Origin: Caryophanales bacterium
Lineage (GTDB): Bacteria; Bacillota_I; Bacilli_A; Izemoplasmatales; UBA1188
Assembly: GCA_020633845.1 (NCBI GenBank)
Contig: JACKCW010000004.1
Location: 1-52,102, forward strand
Length of the DNA: 52,102 nt
Reading direction: 5' to 3'
This document shows, in pieces, positions 6,566 through 15,109 of the stretch. Within the stretch, counting starts at the first letter, position 1; each line of letters starts with the position of its first letter. Under the pieces are notes generated by a model. The model did not search any database. It was given only the letters and a program-made list of their open reading frames with translations, and was not told where the DNA came from. Position numbers and translations under genes: made by a program.

Positions 6566-7991
6566 GAAGCTCCTTTTTTATCATTTCCTGTTTCAGGGCA
6601 TAAAGTTTATCGGATAAATCGACATAATAGTTATGAGGGAATCTGAATCTCTTAACTTCCGGCCAAAGAGTATTTATCTCGTTCATCGCATAGTCTCTGA
6701 TTTCTTTGGCGGACGGGCTTTCATAGACAAGTTTACCCTTGATAAAAATCGGTTCTAAAAGTTCTCTTAAATAATACGAACTATATGTTTTTTGTTTGTA
6801 GGTAAAAACTGGATCAAAAATAGTAAGAGTCGAAGAATTATCAATTGTTTCATCGGATAAAACAATTAAATCGGCTTCGGCATTGCCGGTTTTTTTATCA
6901 TAAATCCTATATACTTTTTTAATACCGGGATTAGTAGTTTTTTCTGCGCTTTCGGATATTTTCATTAAAGGTTCGACTTTACCGTTTTTGATTCTGGCGC
7001 ACATCTTATATACGCCGTCTAAAACCGGACTGGTTGATGAGGTAATAAGTCTTTCCCCGACTCCGAATAAATCAACATTGGCCCCGTTCGCAATCATTTC
7101 CGAGATTGATCCTTCATCCAAAGAATTAGTAAGCATGATTTTCACATAGCCAAGATTATTCATATCCAAAACTTTTCTTACTTCGTTAGAAAGATAGGAA
7201 AGGTCTCCGGAATCAATTCTGACCGATCCTTTTTTTATTCCCATCGGCTCTAGTATTTCTTTAAATACTCGCATCGCATTTGGAAGACCGCTTTTTAAAC
7301 AATTGTAGGTATCGATTAAAAACGATGAATTATTTGGATAGGCTAAAGCAAATGCCTTAAAAGCCTCATATTCATTCGGAAAAGACTGAACATATGAATG
7401 AGCCATCGTGCCGAACGATTTAACGCCAAATCTTTTTTCATCTTCGACAACACTCGTACCGACGCAGCCGCCGATATATGCCGCTCTTGCGCCGAGTACG
7501 GCTGCCGACTCACCATGAGCTCTTCTCGCTCCGAATTCGGTTATCGGGCGTCCTTGAGCGGCTCTTACTATTCTATTAGCCTTAGTCGCAATTAAAGACT
7601 GATGATTAAAAAGCATCAAAAGATAGGTCTCAAGCAGTTGAGCCTCAATAATAGGAGCCTTTATAGTTATCACCGGTTCATAAGGAAAGATAACCGTCCC
7701 TTCTTTTACGGCATAAATATCGCCGGTAAATTTTAGTGTGCTCAGATAAGCAATAAAATCTTCGCTATAGTTTCCGCTTTCTCTTAAAAAATCTATGTCG
7801 TCTTTTTCAAAAGAAAAATTCTTTACATATTCAATGATAGATTCAAGTCCTGCCGAAATAACATACCCGCCTTCATCAGGAATTTTGCGGAAAAAAACGT
7901 CAAAGCAAGCTTCTTCTTTTTCTTTATTTTCTCGAAAATAAACATAGCTCATCGCTATTTCATATAAATCCGTAATAAGTGCTTTTGCCAT
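6552..7991 (-). CDS. pncB: nicotinate phosphoribosyltransferase
   Basis: Makes nicotinate mononucleotide from nicotinate, phosphoribosyl pyrophosphate and ATP in the NAD salvage pathway. At 479 residues it matches the Gram-positive form. The N-terminus LITDLYEIAMSYVYF, the EFGARRAHG segment, the substrate-loop GTMAHSYVQ (catalytic His) and SVRIDSGDL are all recognisable. RBS GAGGT lies upstream of the ATG at 7991. It overlaps tcdA and is probably co-transcribed with it and the tRNA. There are no de novo NAD genes in the window, which fits an organism scavenging nicotinate. Confidence 0.95.
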   Translation of the reverse strand: MAKALITDLYEIAMSYVYFRENKEKEEACFDVFFRKIPDEGGYVISAGLESIIEYVKNFSFEKDDIDFLRESGNYSEDFIAYLSTLKFTGDIYAVKEGTVIFPYEPVITIKAPIIEAQLLETYLLMLFNHQSLIATKANRIVRAAQGRPITEFGARRAHGESAAVLGARAAYIGGCVGTSVVEDEKRFGVKSFGTMAHSYVQSFPNEYEAFKAFALAYPNNSSFLIDTYNCLKSGLPNAMRVFKEILEPMGIKKGSVRIDSGDLSYLSNEVRKVLDMNNLGYVKIMLTNSLDEGSISEMIANGANVDLFGVGERLITSSTSPVLDGVYKMCARIKNGKVEPLMKISESAEKTTNPGIKKVYRIYDKKTGNAEADLIVLSDETIDNSSTLTIFDPVFTYKQKTYSSYYLRELLEPIFIKGKLVYESPSAKEIRDYAMNEINTLWPEVKRFRFPHNYYVDLSDKLYALKQEMIKKELHGGI

Positions 7992-8084
7992 AAACTTTAC
8001 CTCGATTATATTTCTCTTTCATTGAGAAATAACTAATGTTTCCCTTGCGCCATTAATTATACAACAAAAAAACATGAAAAACAA

Positions 8085-8113
8085 AGAAAAAATCGCCCTT
8101 ATCCGGGCGATTT
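8085..8113 (-). terminator. terminator of gapA
   Basis: Stem AAATCGCCC/GGGCGATTT with a 6-base loop followed by T6 on the minus strand, 18 bp after the gapA stop. Confidence 0.88.
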
Positions 8114-8130
8114 AATCTTAGTACATTTTA

Positions 8131-9159
8131 TTATTCTCTAGTAACGAAATAATAAAGAGTTCTAATCATTTGTGATGTAAAACTCATTTCGTTGTCATAC
8201 CAAGCGATAACTTTTACAAGTTGCTTGCCGTCAACGGTCATAACGTTAGTTAGAAGTGAATCAAAAAGTGAGCCGTAATGCATGCCGATAACATCCGACG
8301 ATACGATAGGATCTTCAGTATATCCAAGAACAACTGAACCTTCGGCGGCTTTCTTCATAGCCTCATTAACTTCTTGTTTTGTAACATCTTTCTTTAGTTC
8401 AACAACCAGGTCAACAACTGAACCGGTAGCGGTAGGAACACGAAGGGCCATGCCGTCCATCTTTCCTTTTAATTGAGGAAGAACGAGTCCAACTGCTTTA
8501 GCGGCACCAGTTGATGTCGGAACGATATTTTGAGCAGCGGTTCTTCCACGACGGGATAAAATTCCGGCTTTATGCGGACCGTCAAGAGTGATTTGGTCAT
8601 TTGTATAAGAGTGAACAGTAGTCATAAATCCTTTAACGATTCCGAAAGAATCATCAAGAACTTTTGCTACCGGAGCTAAACAGTTTGTCGTGCAGCTTGC
8701 AGCAGAAATAACGGTTTCCGAACCATCAAGTATTCCTTCGTTTACTCCGAAAACAACGGTTTCAATTCCTTCTCCTTTGGCTGGAGCGCTGATTACAACT
8801 TTTTTAGCTCCCGCTTTTAAGTGAAGTTCAGCTTTTTCCTTAGAAGTAAAAATTCCGGTACATTCAAGTACAACATCAACGCCCAACTCTTTCCAAGGAA
8901 GAAGAGAAGGATCCTTTTCCGCATATACATGGAATTTTTCATCGTCAACAAGAATATCTGATCCGCTAAAACTAATACTATCAGACTTATAACGACCCTG
9001 AGTAGTGTCGTACTTCAAAAGATATGCAAGAGTTTCTGCGTCCGTGATATCGTTGATTGCAACAATATCAAAAAGCGGGTTTTCATGCATTAATCTGAAG
9101 GCTAATCTTCCGATTCTTCCGAATCCATTAATTGCTACTTTAACTTTTTTCTCTGCCAT
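8131..9159 (-). CDS. gapA: glyceraldehyde-3-phosphate dehydrogenase
   Basis: Glycolytic enzyme that oxidises and phosphorylates glyceraldehyde-3-phosphate with NAD+. The 342-residue protein has the NAD-binding start KVAINGFGRIGRLAFR, the catalytic-Cys motif SAASCTTNCLAP, the GRTAAQNIVPTSTGAAKAVG segment and the C-terminal WYDNEMSFTSQM. Acidic residues in AINDITD favour NAD over NADP. It has its own promoter and terminator, so it is a single-gene transcript. Nothing is unusual. Confidence 0.97.
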   Translation of the reverse strand: MAEKKVKVAINGFGRIGRLAFRLMHENPLFDIVAINDITDAETLAYLLKYDTTQGRYKSDSISFSGSDILVDDEKFHVYAEKDPSLLPWKELGVDVVLECTGIFTSKEKAELHLKAGAKKVVISAPAKGEGIETVVFGVNEGILDGSETVISAASCTTNCLAPVAKVLDDSFGIVKGFMTTVHSYTNDQITLDGPHKAGILSRRGRTAAQNIVPTSTGAAKAVGLVLPQLKGKMDGMALRVPTATGSVVDLVVELKKDVTKQEVNEAMKKAAEGSVVLGYTEDPIVSSDVIGMHYGSLFDSLLTNVMTVDGKQLVKVIAWYDNEMSFTSQMIRTLYYFVTRE

Positions 9160-9198
9160 TTTATTTTCTCCTTTATTATTGCTTTTTTGGCCTATAAC

Positions 9199-9227
9199 AT
9201 TTTACTACGGAGCAGCCTAAATATCAA
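9199..9227 (-). promoter_or_regulatory. promoter of gapA
   Basis: TTGATA (9227-9222), 17-base spacer, TAAAAT (9204-9199) on the minus strand, with the AAGGAG site and ATG about 40 bases downstream. The -35 overlaps the spx-like stop codon. Confidence 0.65.
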
Positions 9228-9706
9228 GACTGTTGATTTGGTTGAAGTTTGTCTTTCAGCTCTTTTACAAGCAGAAGACTCTGGTCCTTATATTCACAAG
9301 TACAGTTTTCTTTATTATCGCAGCCCTTACATCCGGCATAATTAAATGTCCGCATTTCTTGCGGAATAAAAGCTCTGATATCATCCTGGTTATATCCGAC
9401 TTCGATAAGACTGTTTGCGACGATAATCGGTCGTTTTAAAATAGTTGGGTTCTCGATGACAAATTGAACCAATTCGGATGTTTTCATGCTGTCGATATCT
9501 AGATTTCCTTCCATATAAGGTTTTGATCTTTTGGATATAATATCATCAAAACCATTAAGAGAATTCTTAAGCATTCTAAAAATATCATCCCTAGTAAGCT
9601 TTTCTTGAAGAATGTTTATTGATTTATATGCAATTTTCTGTTCGTCAAACCATTTCACGGTTTTTCTGCACGATTGGCAAGATGGCGATATATATAAGTA
9701 AATCAT
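9224..9706 (-). CDS. spx: Spx/ArsC-family protein with Cys-rich C-terminus
   Basis: Spx binds the RNA polymerase alpha C-terminal domain and reprograms transcription under disulfide stress through an N-terminal CxxC switch. Here the switch is C10-Q-S-C13, and the family segment ILKRPIIVANSLIEVGYNQDDIRAFIP (residues 90-115) is clear. At 160 residues it is about 30 longer than usual Spx. The extra tail carries GCKGC and NCTC (C126, C129, C135, C137), a possible metal or redox site I do not know from ordinary Spx. It has an extended -10 promoter and a strong AAGGAGG site, divergent from pepF. It could instead be an ArsC-like reductase, but the CxxC and tail favour Spx. Confidence 0.82.
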   Translation of the reverse strand: MIYLYISPSCQSCRKTVKWFDEQKIAYKSINILQEKLTRDDIFRMLKNSLNGFDDIISKRSKPYMEGNLDIDSMKTSELVQFVIENPTILKRPIIVANSLIEVGYNQDDIRAFIPQEMRTFNYAGCKGCDNKENCTCEYKDQSLLLVKELKDKLQPNQQS

Positions 9707-9722
9707 AGTACCTCCTTTTTAT

Positions 9723-9731
9723 ATTATAGCA
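9723..9731 (-). promoter_or_regulatory. extended -10 promoter of spx-like gene
   Basis: TGCTATAAT on the minus strand, a perfect extended -10, about 17 bases upstream of the start codon. No good -35 is seen. It faces away from the pepF promoter region (TATAAT at 9754-9759). Confidence 0.6.
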
Positions 9732-9780
9732 TGTAAAAGTTGTTTTTTTTGTGTATAATGTTGTCATTGGAGGTAATTTT

Positions 9781-11547
9781 ATGAAATGGGATTTAACTAA
9801 TTATTACAAAACTTACGAAGACTTCAAGGCGGCAGAAAAAGAAGCGGCCGTAATAATTGAAGCTCTTAAAGATTACAAAGGAAAACTTGATAACGAAGAA
9901 TCTTTCGTTGAATACTTCAATAAACAAAATCTTTTGTATTCTAATTATCTTAAACTGTATCTTTATGCCGAATGCAAAGTATCATTAGACAGAAGAGACA
10001 ACAAAGCAGTCGGCGATGTTCAGGAAGTGATGTTTCTCTTCCAAAAACTCTCGCAAAATACTTCTTTTGAAGAGCCGGAAATATTATCTATCGGCAGCGG
10101 GAAAGTTTTTTCTTTTTTGGATAAACACGAAGAACTACAACAAAATCGTTTCGCTTTAGAGAATCTATTTAGAAAGGCATCGCACGTATTAAATGAAGAG
10201 GGAGAAAGCATTATAGCCAATTATTCGGCTTTGTCTGATACCGGAAGCGAAACTTACGCCTCTCTAACAAGTGGCGATGTAAAAGAATGCTTTGCAAAAC
10301 TTGATAACAAAGAAAAGGTTAGTGTTACTCAGTCTAACTGGACAAAACTGATTGCTGAAAGCAATTCCCCAAAAGAAAGAAAGAGAATTTTTGAAACGAT
10401 GTTCGGAAGATTCGAAGAAAACAAGAATACTTTCGCCTCAATTTATAATTCGGTTCTGCAAGCTGATATCGCTCTTGCGAAAAGCAAAAATTTTGATACC
10501 GCTCTTGATATGCATCTCTTCGCAAACAATATTCCGGTTTCTCTTTATCATAACCTGATTGAAGTGGCGCATAAAGCCGCTCCGACCGCCAAGAAATATT
10601 TAAAGCTCAGAAAACAAGTTCTAGGACTAAAATCCTACCATACTTATGATCGTTTTCTTAAGCTCTCAGAAGGCGAAAATAAAAAATACACATATGATGA
10701 AGCCAAAGAACTCTTCTTCTCTTCCATTGCCAAATTCGATCCAGAATTTAATGCATTTGCCAGAGAAGCTACTAAAGACGGCTATGTAGATGTTTATCCT
10801 GCACTTGGAAAAAGAAGCGGAGCTTACTCTAATTCAGTTCCGAATGTTCATCCTTGCATCCTTTTAAACTTTACGGAAACCTTGGAAGATGTCTTTACTT
10901 TAGCCCACGAGTCGGGCCATTCTATGCACACTTTATTTTCGGAAAAGTATCAACCGGCCGCTACGCAGAACTACACTATCTTTGTAGCAGAAATTGCTTC
11001 AACCTTTAATGAGCATAATTTACTCGACTATCTTCTTACTAAAGGAACTTTGTCCAAAAACGAAAAAATTAAGCTTATTCAAAATGCCATCGACAATATT
11101 ATGTCGACTTTCTACCGTCAAACTCTCTTTGCCGAATATGAATATCTATCACATACCATGGCAGAAAAAGGCGAGCCTATTACTGAAGAAAGTCTTTCTT
11201 CAATCATGATCGGCCTTTATAAAAAATACTATGGTCTTGATATCAATAAGGAAAAAGTTAAGAAGTATGTCTGGGCTTATATTCCGCACTTTTATAATAG
11301 CCCATACTATGTCTATCAATACGCCACATCTTTTAGCGCATCCCTTGCAATATATGAGAATGTGAAAAAGGGCGGAAGCGAAGCTTTCGAACAGTATAAA
11401 TCTCTTCTTAAAGCCGGTGGATCGGATTATCCGGTTCTGGAAGTTAAAAAGGCTGGCGTCGATTTTACCTCTTTAAAACCTTTGATGGCGGTTGTTGATC
11501 GATTCAAAGAACTTCTTGATGAGCTAGAAAAGGCTATTGCCGAATAA
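9781..11547 (+). CDS. pepF: oligoendopeptidase F (M3 family)
   Basis: Cytosolic zinc endopeptidase that cuts oligopeptides taken up by transporters such as Opp. I use the ATG at 9781, which follows GGAGGTAATTTT; the longer frame has no signal. The 588-residue protein starts MKWDLTNYYKTYEDF, as the family does, and holds the zinc motif AHESGHSMHTLFSE near residue 380, plus the FVAEIASTFNEH segment supplying the third ligand. Length is normal (about 600). It is monocistronic, between the divergent spx-like gene and the trpS T-box. With Opp and PepC in this window it suggests amino acids are obtained from peptides. Confidence 0.96.
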   Translation: MKWDLTNYYKTYEDFKAAEKEAAVIIEALKDYKGKLDNEESFVEYFNKQNLLYSNYLKLYLYAECKVSLDRRDNKAVGDVQEVMFLFQKLSQNTSFEEPEILSIGSGKVFSFLDKHEELQQNRFALENLFRKASHVLNEEGESIIANYSALSDTGSETYASLTSGDVKECFAKLDNKEKVSVTQSNWTKLIAESNSPKERKRIFETMFGRFEENKNTFASIYNSVLQADIALAKSKNFDTALDMHLFANNIPVSLYHNLIEVAHKAAPTAKKYLKLRKQVLGLKSYHTYDRFLKLSEGENKKYTYDEAKELFFSSIAKFDPEFNAFAREATKDGYVDVYPALGKRSGAYSNSVPNVHPCILLNFTETLEDVFTLAHESGHSMHTLFSEKYQPAATQNYTIFVAEIASTFNEHNLLDYLLTKGTLSKNEKIKLIQNAIDNIMSTFYRQTLFAEYEYLSHTMAEKGEPITEESLSSIMIGLYKKYYGLDINKEKVKKYVWAYIPHFYNSPYYVYQYATSFSASLAIYENVKKGGSEAFEQYKSLLKAGGSDYPVLEVKKAGVDFTSLKPLMAVVDRFKELLDELEKAIAE

Positions 11548-11551
11548 TCAA

Positions 11552-11580
11552 TTGACAAAGGTATTAAAATAAACTACAAT
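11552..11580 (+). promoter_or_regulatory. promoter of the trpS T-box leader
   Basis: Perfect TTGACA (11552-11557), 17-base spacer, TACAAT (11575-11580), directly after the pepF stop. Transcription would start near 11587, ahead of the leader. Confidence 0.85.
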
Positions 11581-11589
11581 TCAATTTAG

Positions 11590-11796
11590 AAAACTGTGAT
11601 GAGAGAAAGTATCTATATTTTTCAGTTTAGAGAGTCTTGTATGGTGGAAACAAGACCTGGAAATATAAAGAAAATTGGGCTCTTTGAGTTATTCTGGGTC
11701 TGTCCCCTTAAAAACTAAACGAGTGCTATTCTATAGAATAAAGGTGGTACCGCGACTAATAATCGTCCTTTAAAAATTTTTTTAAAGGACTTTTTT
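11590..11796 (+). promoter_or_regulatory. T-box leader (tryptophan) of trpS with terminator
   Basis: RNA element that senses uncharged tRNA and switches between terminator and antiterminator. Stem I features are visible (GATGAGAGAAAG near 11598 and AGAGAG near 11630), followed by a candidate UGG specifier within ATTGGGCTCTTTGAG (about 11674-11688). The T-box sequence AAGGTGGTACCGCG is at 11741-11754. The terminator stem GTCCTTTAAAAA/TTTTTAAAGGAC with T6 ends at 11796. The downstream gene trpS agrees with a tryptophan specifier. Confidence 0.92.
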
Positions 11797-11814
11797 ATTT
11801 TCTTAGGAGGGTTT

Positions 11815-12804
11815 ATGAGAATATTATCCGGGATTCAGCCAACAAATGTCGTTACTTTAGGCAATTATTTAGGCGCAATGAAAAACTTTGTCAAACTGCA
11901 AAATGAATTCGAGGATGCCGATATCCTTGTTTTTGTGGCCGACCTGCATTCCATCACGATTCCAAAAGACAGAAGCGAACTTAAAAAGAATATTAAAACT
12001 TTGGCAGCGCTTTATATTGCGGTTGGACTTGATCCCAAAAAAGTCCATCTTTTCATTCAATCGGAAGTTCCTCCTCATGCCGAGTTATCCTATATTATCG
12101 AATGTAATTCCTATATCGGAGAGATGGAAAGAATGATTCAGTTTAAAGAGAAGAGCCAAAAAGAAGGCGAAACTGTTACTACCGGTCTTCTAACTTATCC
12201 TTGTCTTATGGCGGCGGATATTCTTCTTTATGATACTGATCTCGTGCCGGTTGGCGCTGATCAAAAACAGCACCTGGAACTAACGAGAAATATTGCTGAG
12301 CGTTTCAATAATAAATACGGCGATACTTTCAAAGTTCCTGAGCCGTATATCGTCAAGAAAAGCGCCAGGATCATGAGCCTTCAGGACCCGGATAAAAAAA
12401 TGAGCAAATCCGACCCGAATCCTAAAGGATATATAACTCTTTTAGACAATATAAACGAAGCTAAAAACAAGATTAGAAGAGCGGTAACCGATAGTATAGG
12501 CATCATCAAATATGACGAAGAAAATCAAAAGGGGCTGGCAAATCTCATTAATATTTATTCTCTTCTAACCAATTTAAGTATCGAGGAAATAGAAAAGAAA
12601 TATATAGGCTTAGGCTATAAAGAATTTAAGGAAGACCTGGCAGAAATCGTCGGACAGGAGTTAGAGAAGATACAAGATAATTATTCATCCATATTAGCCA
12701 GCAATGAACTTGATGAAATACTTGATGAAGGAAGAGAATACGCCCTCAAACTAGCCGAAAGAAAATTGGCGAAAGTTCATAAAAAAATCGGCCTCGGAAG
12801 ATAG
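11815..12804 (+). CDS. trpS: tryptophanyl-tRNA synthetase
   Basis: Charges tRNA-Trp. The 329-residue class I synthetase has the HIGH-like start SGIQPTNVVTLGNYLGAM, the YPCLMAADILLYDTDLVPVGADQKQHLELTR block and the KMSKS loop (DKKMSKSDPNP). Length and layout are normal. The ATG at 11815 follows AGGAGGGTTT and lies just after a T-box terminator, so its level responds to tryptophan tRNA charging. TGA is used as a stop elsewhere in the window, so only UGG need be read as tryptophan. No tryptophan biosynthesis genes follow it. Confidence 0.97.
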   Translation: MRILSGIQPTNVVTLGNYLGAMKNFVKLQNEFEDADILVFVADLHSITIPKDRSELKKNIKTLAALYIAVGLDPKKVHLFIQSEVPPHAELSYIIECNSYIGEMERMIQFKEKSQKEGETVTTGLLTYPCLMAADILLYDTDLVPVGADQKQHLELTRNIAERFNNKYGDTFKVPEPYIVKKSARIMSLQDPDKKMSKSDPNPKGYITLLDNINEAKNKIRRAVTDSIGIIKYDEENQKGLANLINIYSLLTNLSIEEIEKKYIGLGYKEFKEDLAEIVGQELEKIQDNYSSILASNELDEILDEGREYALKLAERKLAKVHKKIGLGR

Positions 12805-12817
12805 CCGTTATCAATTT

Positions 12818-12857
12818 AAAAAAGAGTTAATTCCCGAAAATGGGATTAACTCTTTTT
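12818..12857. terminator. bidirectional terminator between trpS and popT
   Basis: Stem AAAAGAGTTAAT(T)CCC/GGGATTAACTCTTTTTT with one bulged base, flanked by A and T runs on both sides, so it can end trpS (plus) and the convergent degV-rimO-popT transcript (minus). It overlaps the last bases of popT. Confidence 0.85.
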
Positions 12858-13787
12858 TGTATCTTCAGAACCTTTGGATTTCATCTTTTGACTGATTTTA
12901 TGTAAGCCTATCGAACACAAAGATCCAATAGGTAGTGTTACAAATAAGCTTAAGCAAAGATGAAGAATGGAAAACTGATTTTCTATATCGGAGAAATTGA
13001 TAATATATATTGAGACAATCGAACCGATTACAAACCCGAAAATAATGTAAAGGCACATCTTGTAATGCCTTTCAAGAAGCATTTTAATCGGCTTAGAAAT
13101 AAAGATTAAACTGAGAGCTCCGCCTAAAACCAAAGGAATCATTATCTTAAGCTCATCAAGAATAAAGCCAGGATTAGCATACATGCCAAAGTGAAGCAAA
13201 TCACTAAAAGCGTTTAAAACCGGATAATAGATACCCATAATCATAAAAAGCATTGATCCGCTGATGCCTGGGAAAATCATCGCAATAGCTCCAATAATGA
13301 TTGCCAAAAAGAGGAAACCCATTTGGTATAAAGTAACGTTTCTCCATCTTTCATTTGAATCTACTCCTTCTTTTGTAAAAAAGATATTAACAAAAGCGAG
13401 AGCAATAACGACTAAGCCGGCGATAACCATGCCGATAATGTATTTGGATTTTTTCTTTTCTTTTTCTAGTTTTAGTGACGGCGCATCATTAATAAGACCA
13501 CCAATAAGCACGCCGGCAAAGAAAGAAACAGTTTCAAAGAGGAAAGAATCAAAAAGATGATCTAAAAGAAGAGAGCATAGTAAAGTTCCTACCGCGACTC
13601 CTAGGCATATTTTTAGTAGGTACAAAAAATTAGGCCAGAACTTTTTTGTGAGGTTGGCAAAAGCCGTGACCATATTTTGATATATGCCCATGATAAATGC
13701 GAGTGTACCCCCGGAAATACCGGCAATCATGTTGGCAATTCCTATCACAATGCCTTTAAGAAAAAGACTTATTCCTTTTTCCTTCAT
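12846..13787 (-). CDS. popT: DUF368 membrane protein, undecaprenyl phosphate translocase (PopT-like)
   Basis: Polytopic membrane protein of the DUF368 family, recently assigned to undecaprenyl-phosphate recycling across the membrane for cell-wall synthesis. The 313 residues contain the duplicated family signature: NMIAGISGGTLAFIMGIYQ (about 19-37) and AMIFPGISGSMLFMIMGIYY (about 163-182), with eight or more hydrophobic segments. The start overlaps the rimO stop (ATGA), so it ends a degV-rimO-popT operon. If the role holds, the organism makes an isoprenoid-linked wall or surface polymer and is not a wall-less mollicute; that point is an inference. Confidence 0.85.
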   Translation of the reverse strand: MKEKGISLFLKGIVIGIANMIAGISGGTLAFIMGIYQNMVTAFANLTKKFWPNFLYLLKICLGVAVGTLLCSLLLDHLFDSFLFETVSFFAGVLIGGLINDAPSLKLEKEKKKSKYIIGMVIAGLVVIALAFVNIFFTKEGVDSNERWRNVTLYQMGFLFLAIIIGAIAMIFPGISGSMLFMIMGIYYPVLNAFSDLLHFGMYANPGFILDELKIMIPLVLGGALSLIFISKPIKMLLERHYKMCLYIIFGFVIGSIVSIYIINFSDIENQFSILHLCLSLFVTLPIGSLCSIGLHKISQKMKSKGSEDTKKS

Positions 13788-15097
13788 TTGCTTATCTTCC
13801 TTTCTATATTTCCATATAAATCATACTCTGAAGAAGAAACAATTTTTACTATAACAATATCTCCCGGATTAAGTTTTTCTAAAAGCGAAGAAAAAGCAAT
13901 AATCGATCCGTCAATTCCTTCGGGAGCGAAATGATAACTGCGAATATTATATGAAACGGATTCTTCATCATACGAGTCAATGATAGCACTAAATTCCTTG
14001 CCTACCAAATCTCTTTTCAAATCCTCAGAAATTATTCTTTGAGTATTCATAAGAATGTCATATCTTCTTCTTTTGATGATTTCCGGTACTCTTTTTTTCA
14101 TAAAATAAGACTTTGTTCCTTCTTCTCTCGAATAGGTAAAAGCTCCCATATGAAAGAACCGCATTTCTTTCACAAATTGGATGAGTTCTTTAAAGTCTTT
14201 ATTGCTTTCTCCCGGAAAACCGACCATTAAAGTCGTTCTTATAACTGAAGAAGGAATTTCTTTTTTTATTTTTTGAATCAAAGAAATGCTTTTCTCTTTA
14301 GAAAAATGACGTCCCATTAGCGATAAAACTTTATTGGATGCGTGTTGAAGAGGAATATCAAAATAAGGCGCGATGTTTTCGTGAGATTTAATTACCGAAA
14401 TAAGTTCATCAGTAACTGTTTCCGGATAAATATAGAATATCCTTATTAAATACACTCCCTCTATTTCCGATAATTTTTTAAGAAGTTCCGGCAGCATTAA
14501 TTTGTGATAATTATCCACTCCGTATTTTGATGTGTCTTGAGCAATAATGTTTAATTCTTTAGCGCCGCCTTTAACCAAATATGAAGCCTCATCAATAATA
14601 TCTTCCATTTTCCGCGATTGATAAGAACCTCTAATAAGCGGAATAGCACAAAAAGCGCAATGATTATTGCAGCCATCCGCTATTCTTATATATGGGGAAA
14701 AGGAAGGTGAAATGAGAAGACGGGATGTAAAAGATAAGGAATCATTTTTAACTTCAAAAAAGGAAGAAATTAAAGATGAAAAATTAGGGTAATCTTTTAA
14801 TGTTATTACTAAATCTATATCTTTAAAATTATAGGTTATAAAATCTTTATATCTTTCGGCAAAACAGCCGCAAACTACTATTTTCTGCCCTTTTCTCTTT
14901 TTGTTTATGACTTCGGCTATCGTTTCTATCGCTTCATTTTTGGCCGCGTCAATAAAAGCACAAGTATTAATTATTATCAAATCAGATTCATCAAGCGATA
15001 GGGACAGAGAAAAGCCGCTTTTTAAAAGCAGCCCCAGCATCATTTCGGAATCAACCTGGTTTTTGGAGCATCCGAGCGATATCATTCCAACTTTCAT
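13784..15097 (-). CDS. rimO: ribosomal protein S12 methylthiotransferase
   Basis: Radical-SAM enzyme that methylthiolates an aspartate of ribosomal protein S12. The N-terminal domain carries the three auxiliary cluster cysteines (C10 in LGCSKNQVDSE, C46, C76), and the radical-SAM cluster is DGCNNHCAFCAIPLIRG (C143, C147, C150). The C-terminal part forms a TRAM-like domain. At 437 residues it fits RimO rather than MiaB, and the GCSKNQVDSE start is typical of RimO. The gene follows degV by 12 bp and overlaps popT by four. No irregularity is seen. Confidence 0.95.
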   Translation of the reverse strand: MKVGMISLGCSKNQVDSEMMLGLLLKSGFSLSLSLDESDLIIINTCAFIDAAKNEAIETIAEVINKKRKGQKIVVCGCFAERYKDFITYNFKDIDLVITLKDYPNFSSLISSFFEVKNDSLSFTSRLLISPSFSPYIRIADGCNNHCAFCAIPLIRGSYQSRKMEDIIDEASYLVKGGAKELNIIAQDTSKYGVDNYHKLMLPELLKKLSEIEGVYLIRIFYIYPETVTDELISVIKSHENIAPYFDIPLQHASNKVLSLMGRHFSKEKSISLIQKIKKEIPSSVIRTTLMVGFPGESNKDFKELIQFVKEMRFFHMGAFTYSREEGTKSYFMKKRVPEIIKRRRYDILMNTQRIISEDLKRDLVGKEFSAIIDSYDEESVSYNIRSYHFAPEGIDGSIIAFSSLLEKLNPGDIVIVKIVSSSEYDLYGNIERKISK

Positions 15098-15109
15098 TTT
15101 TAATTCCTA

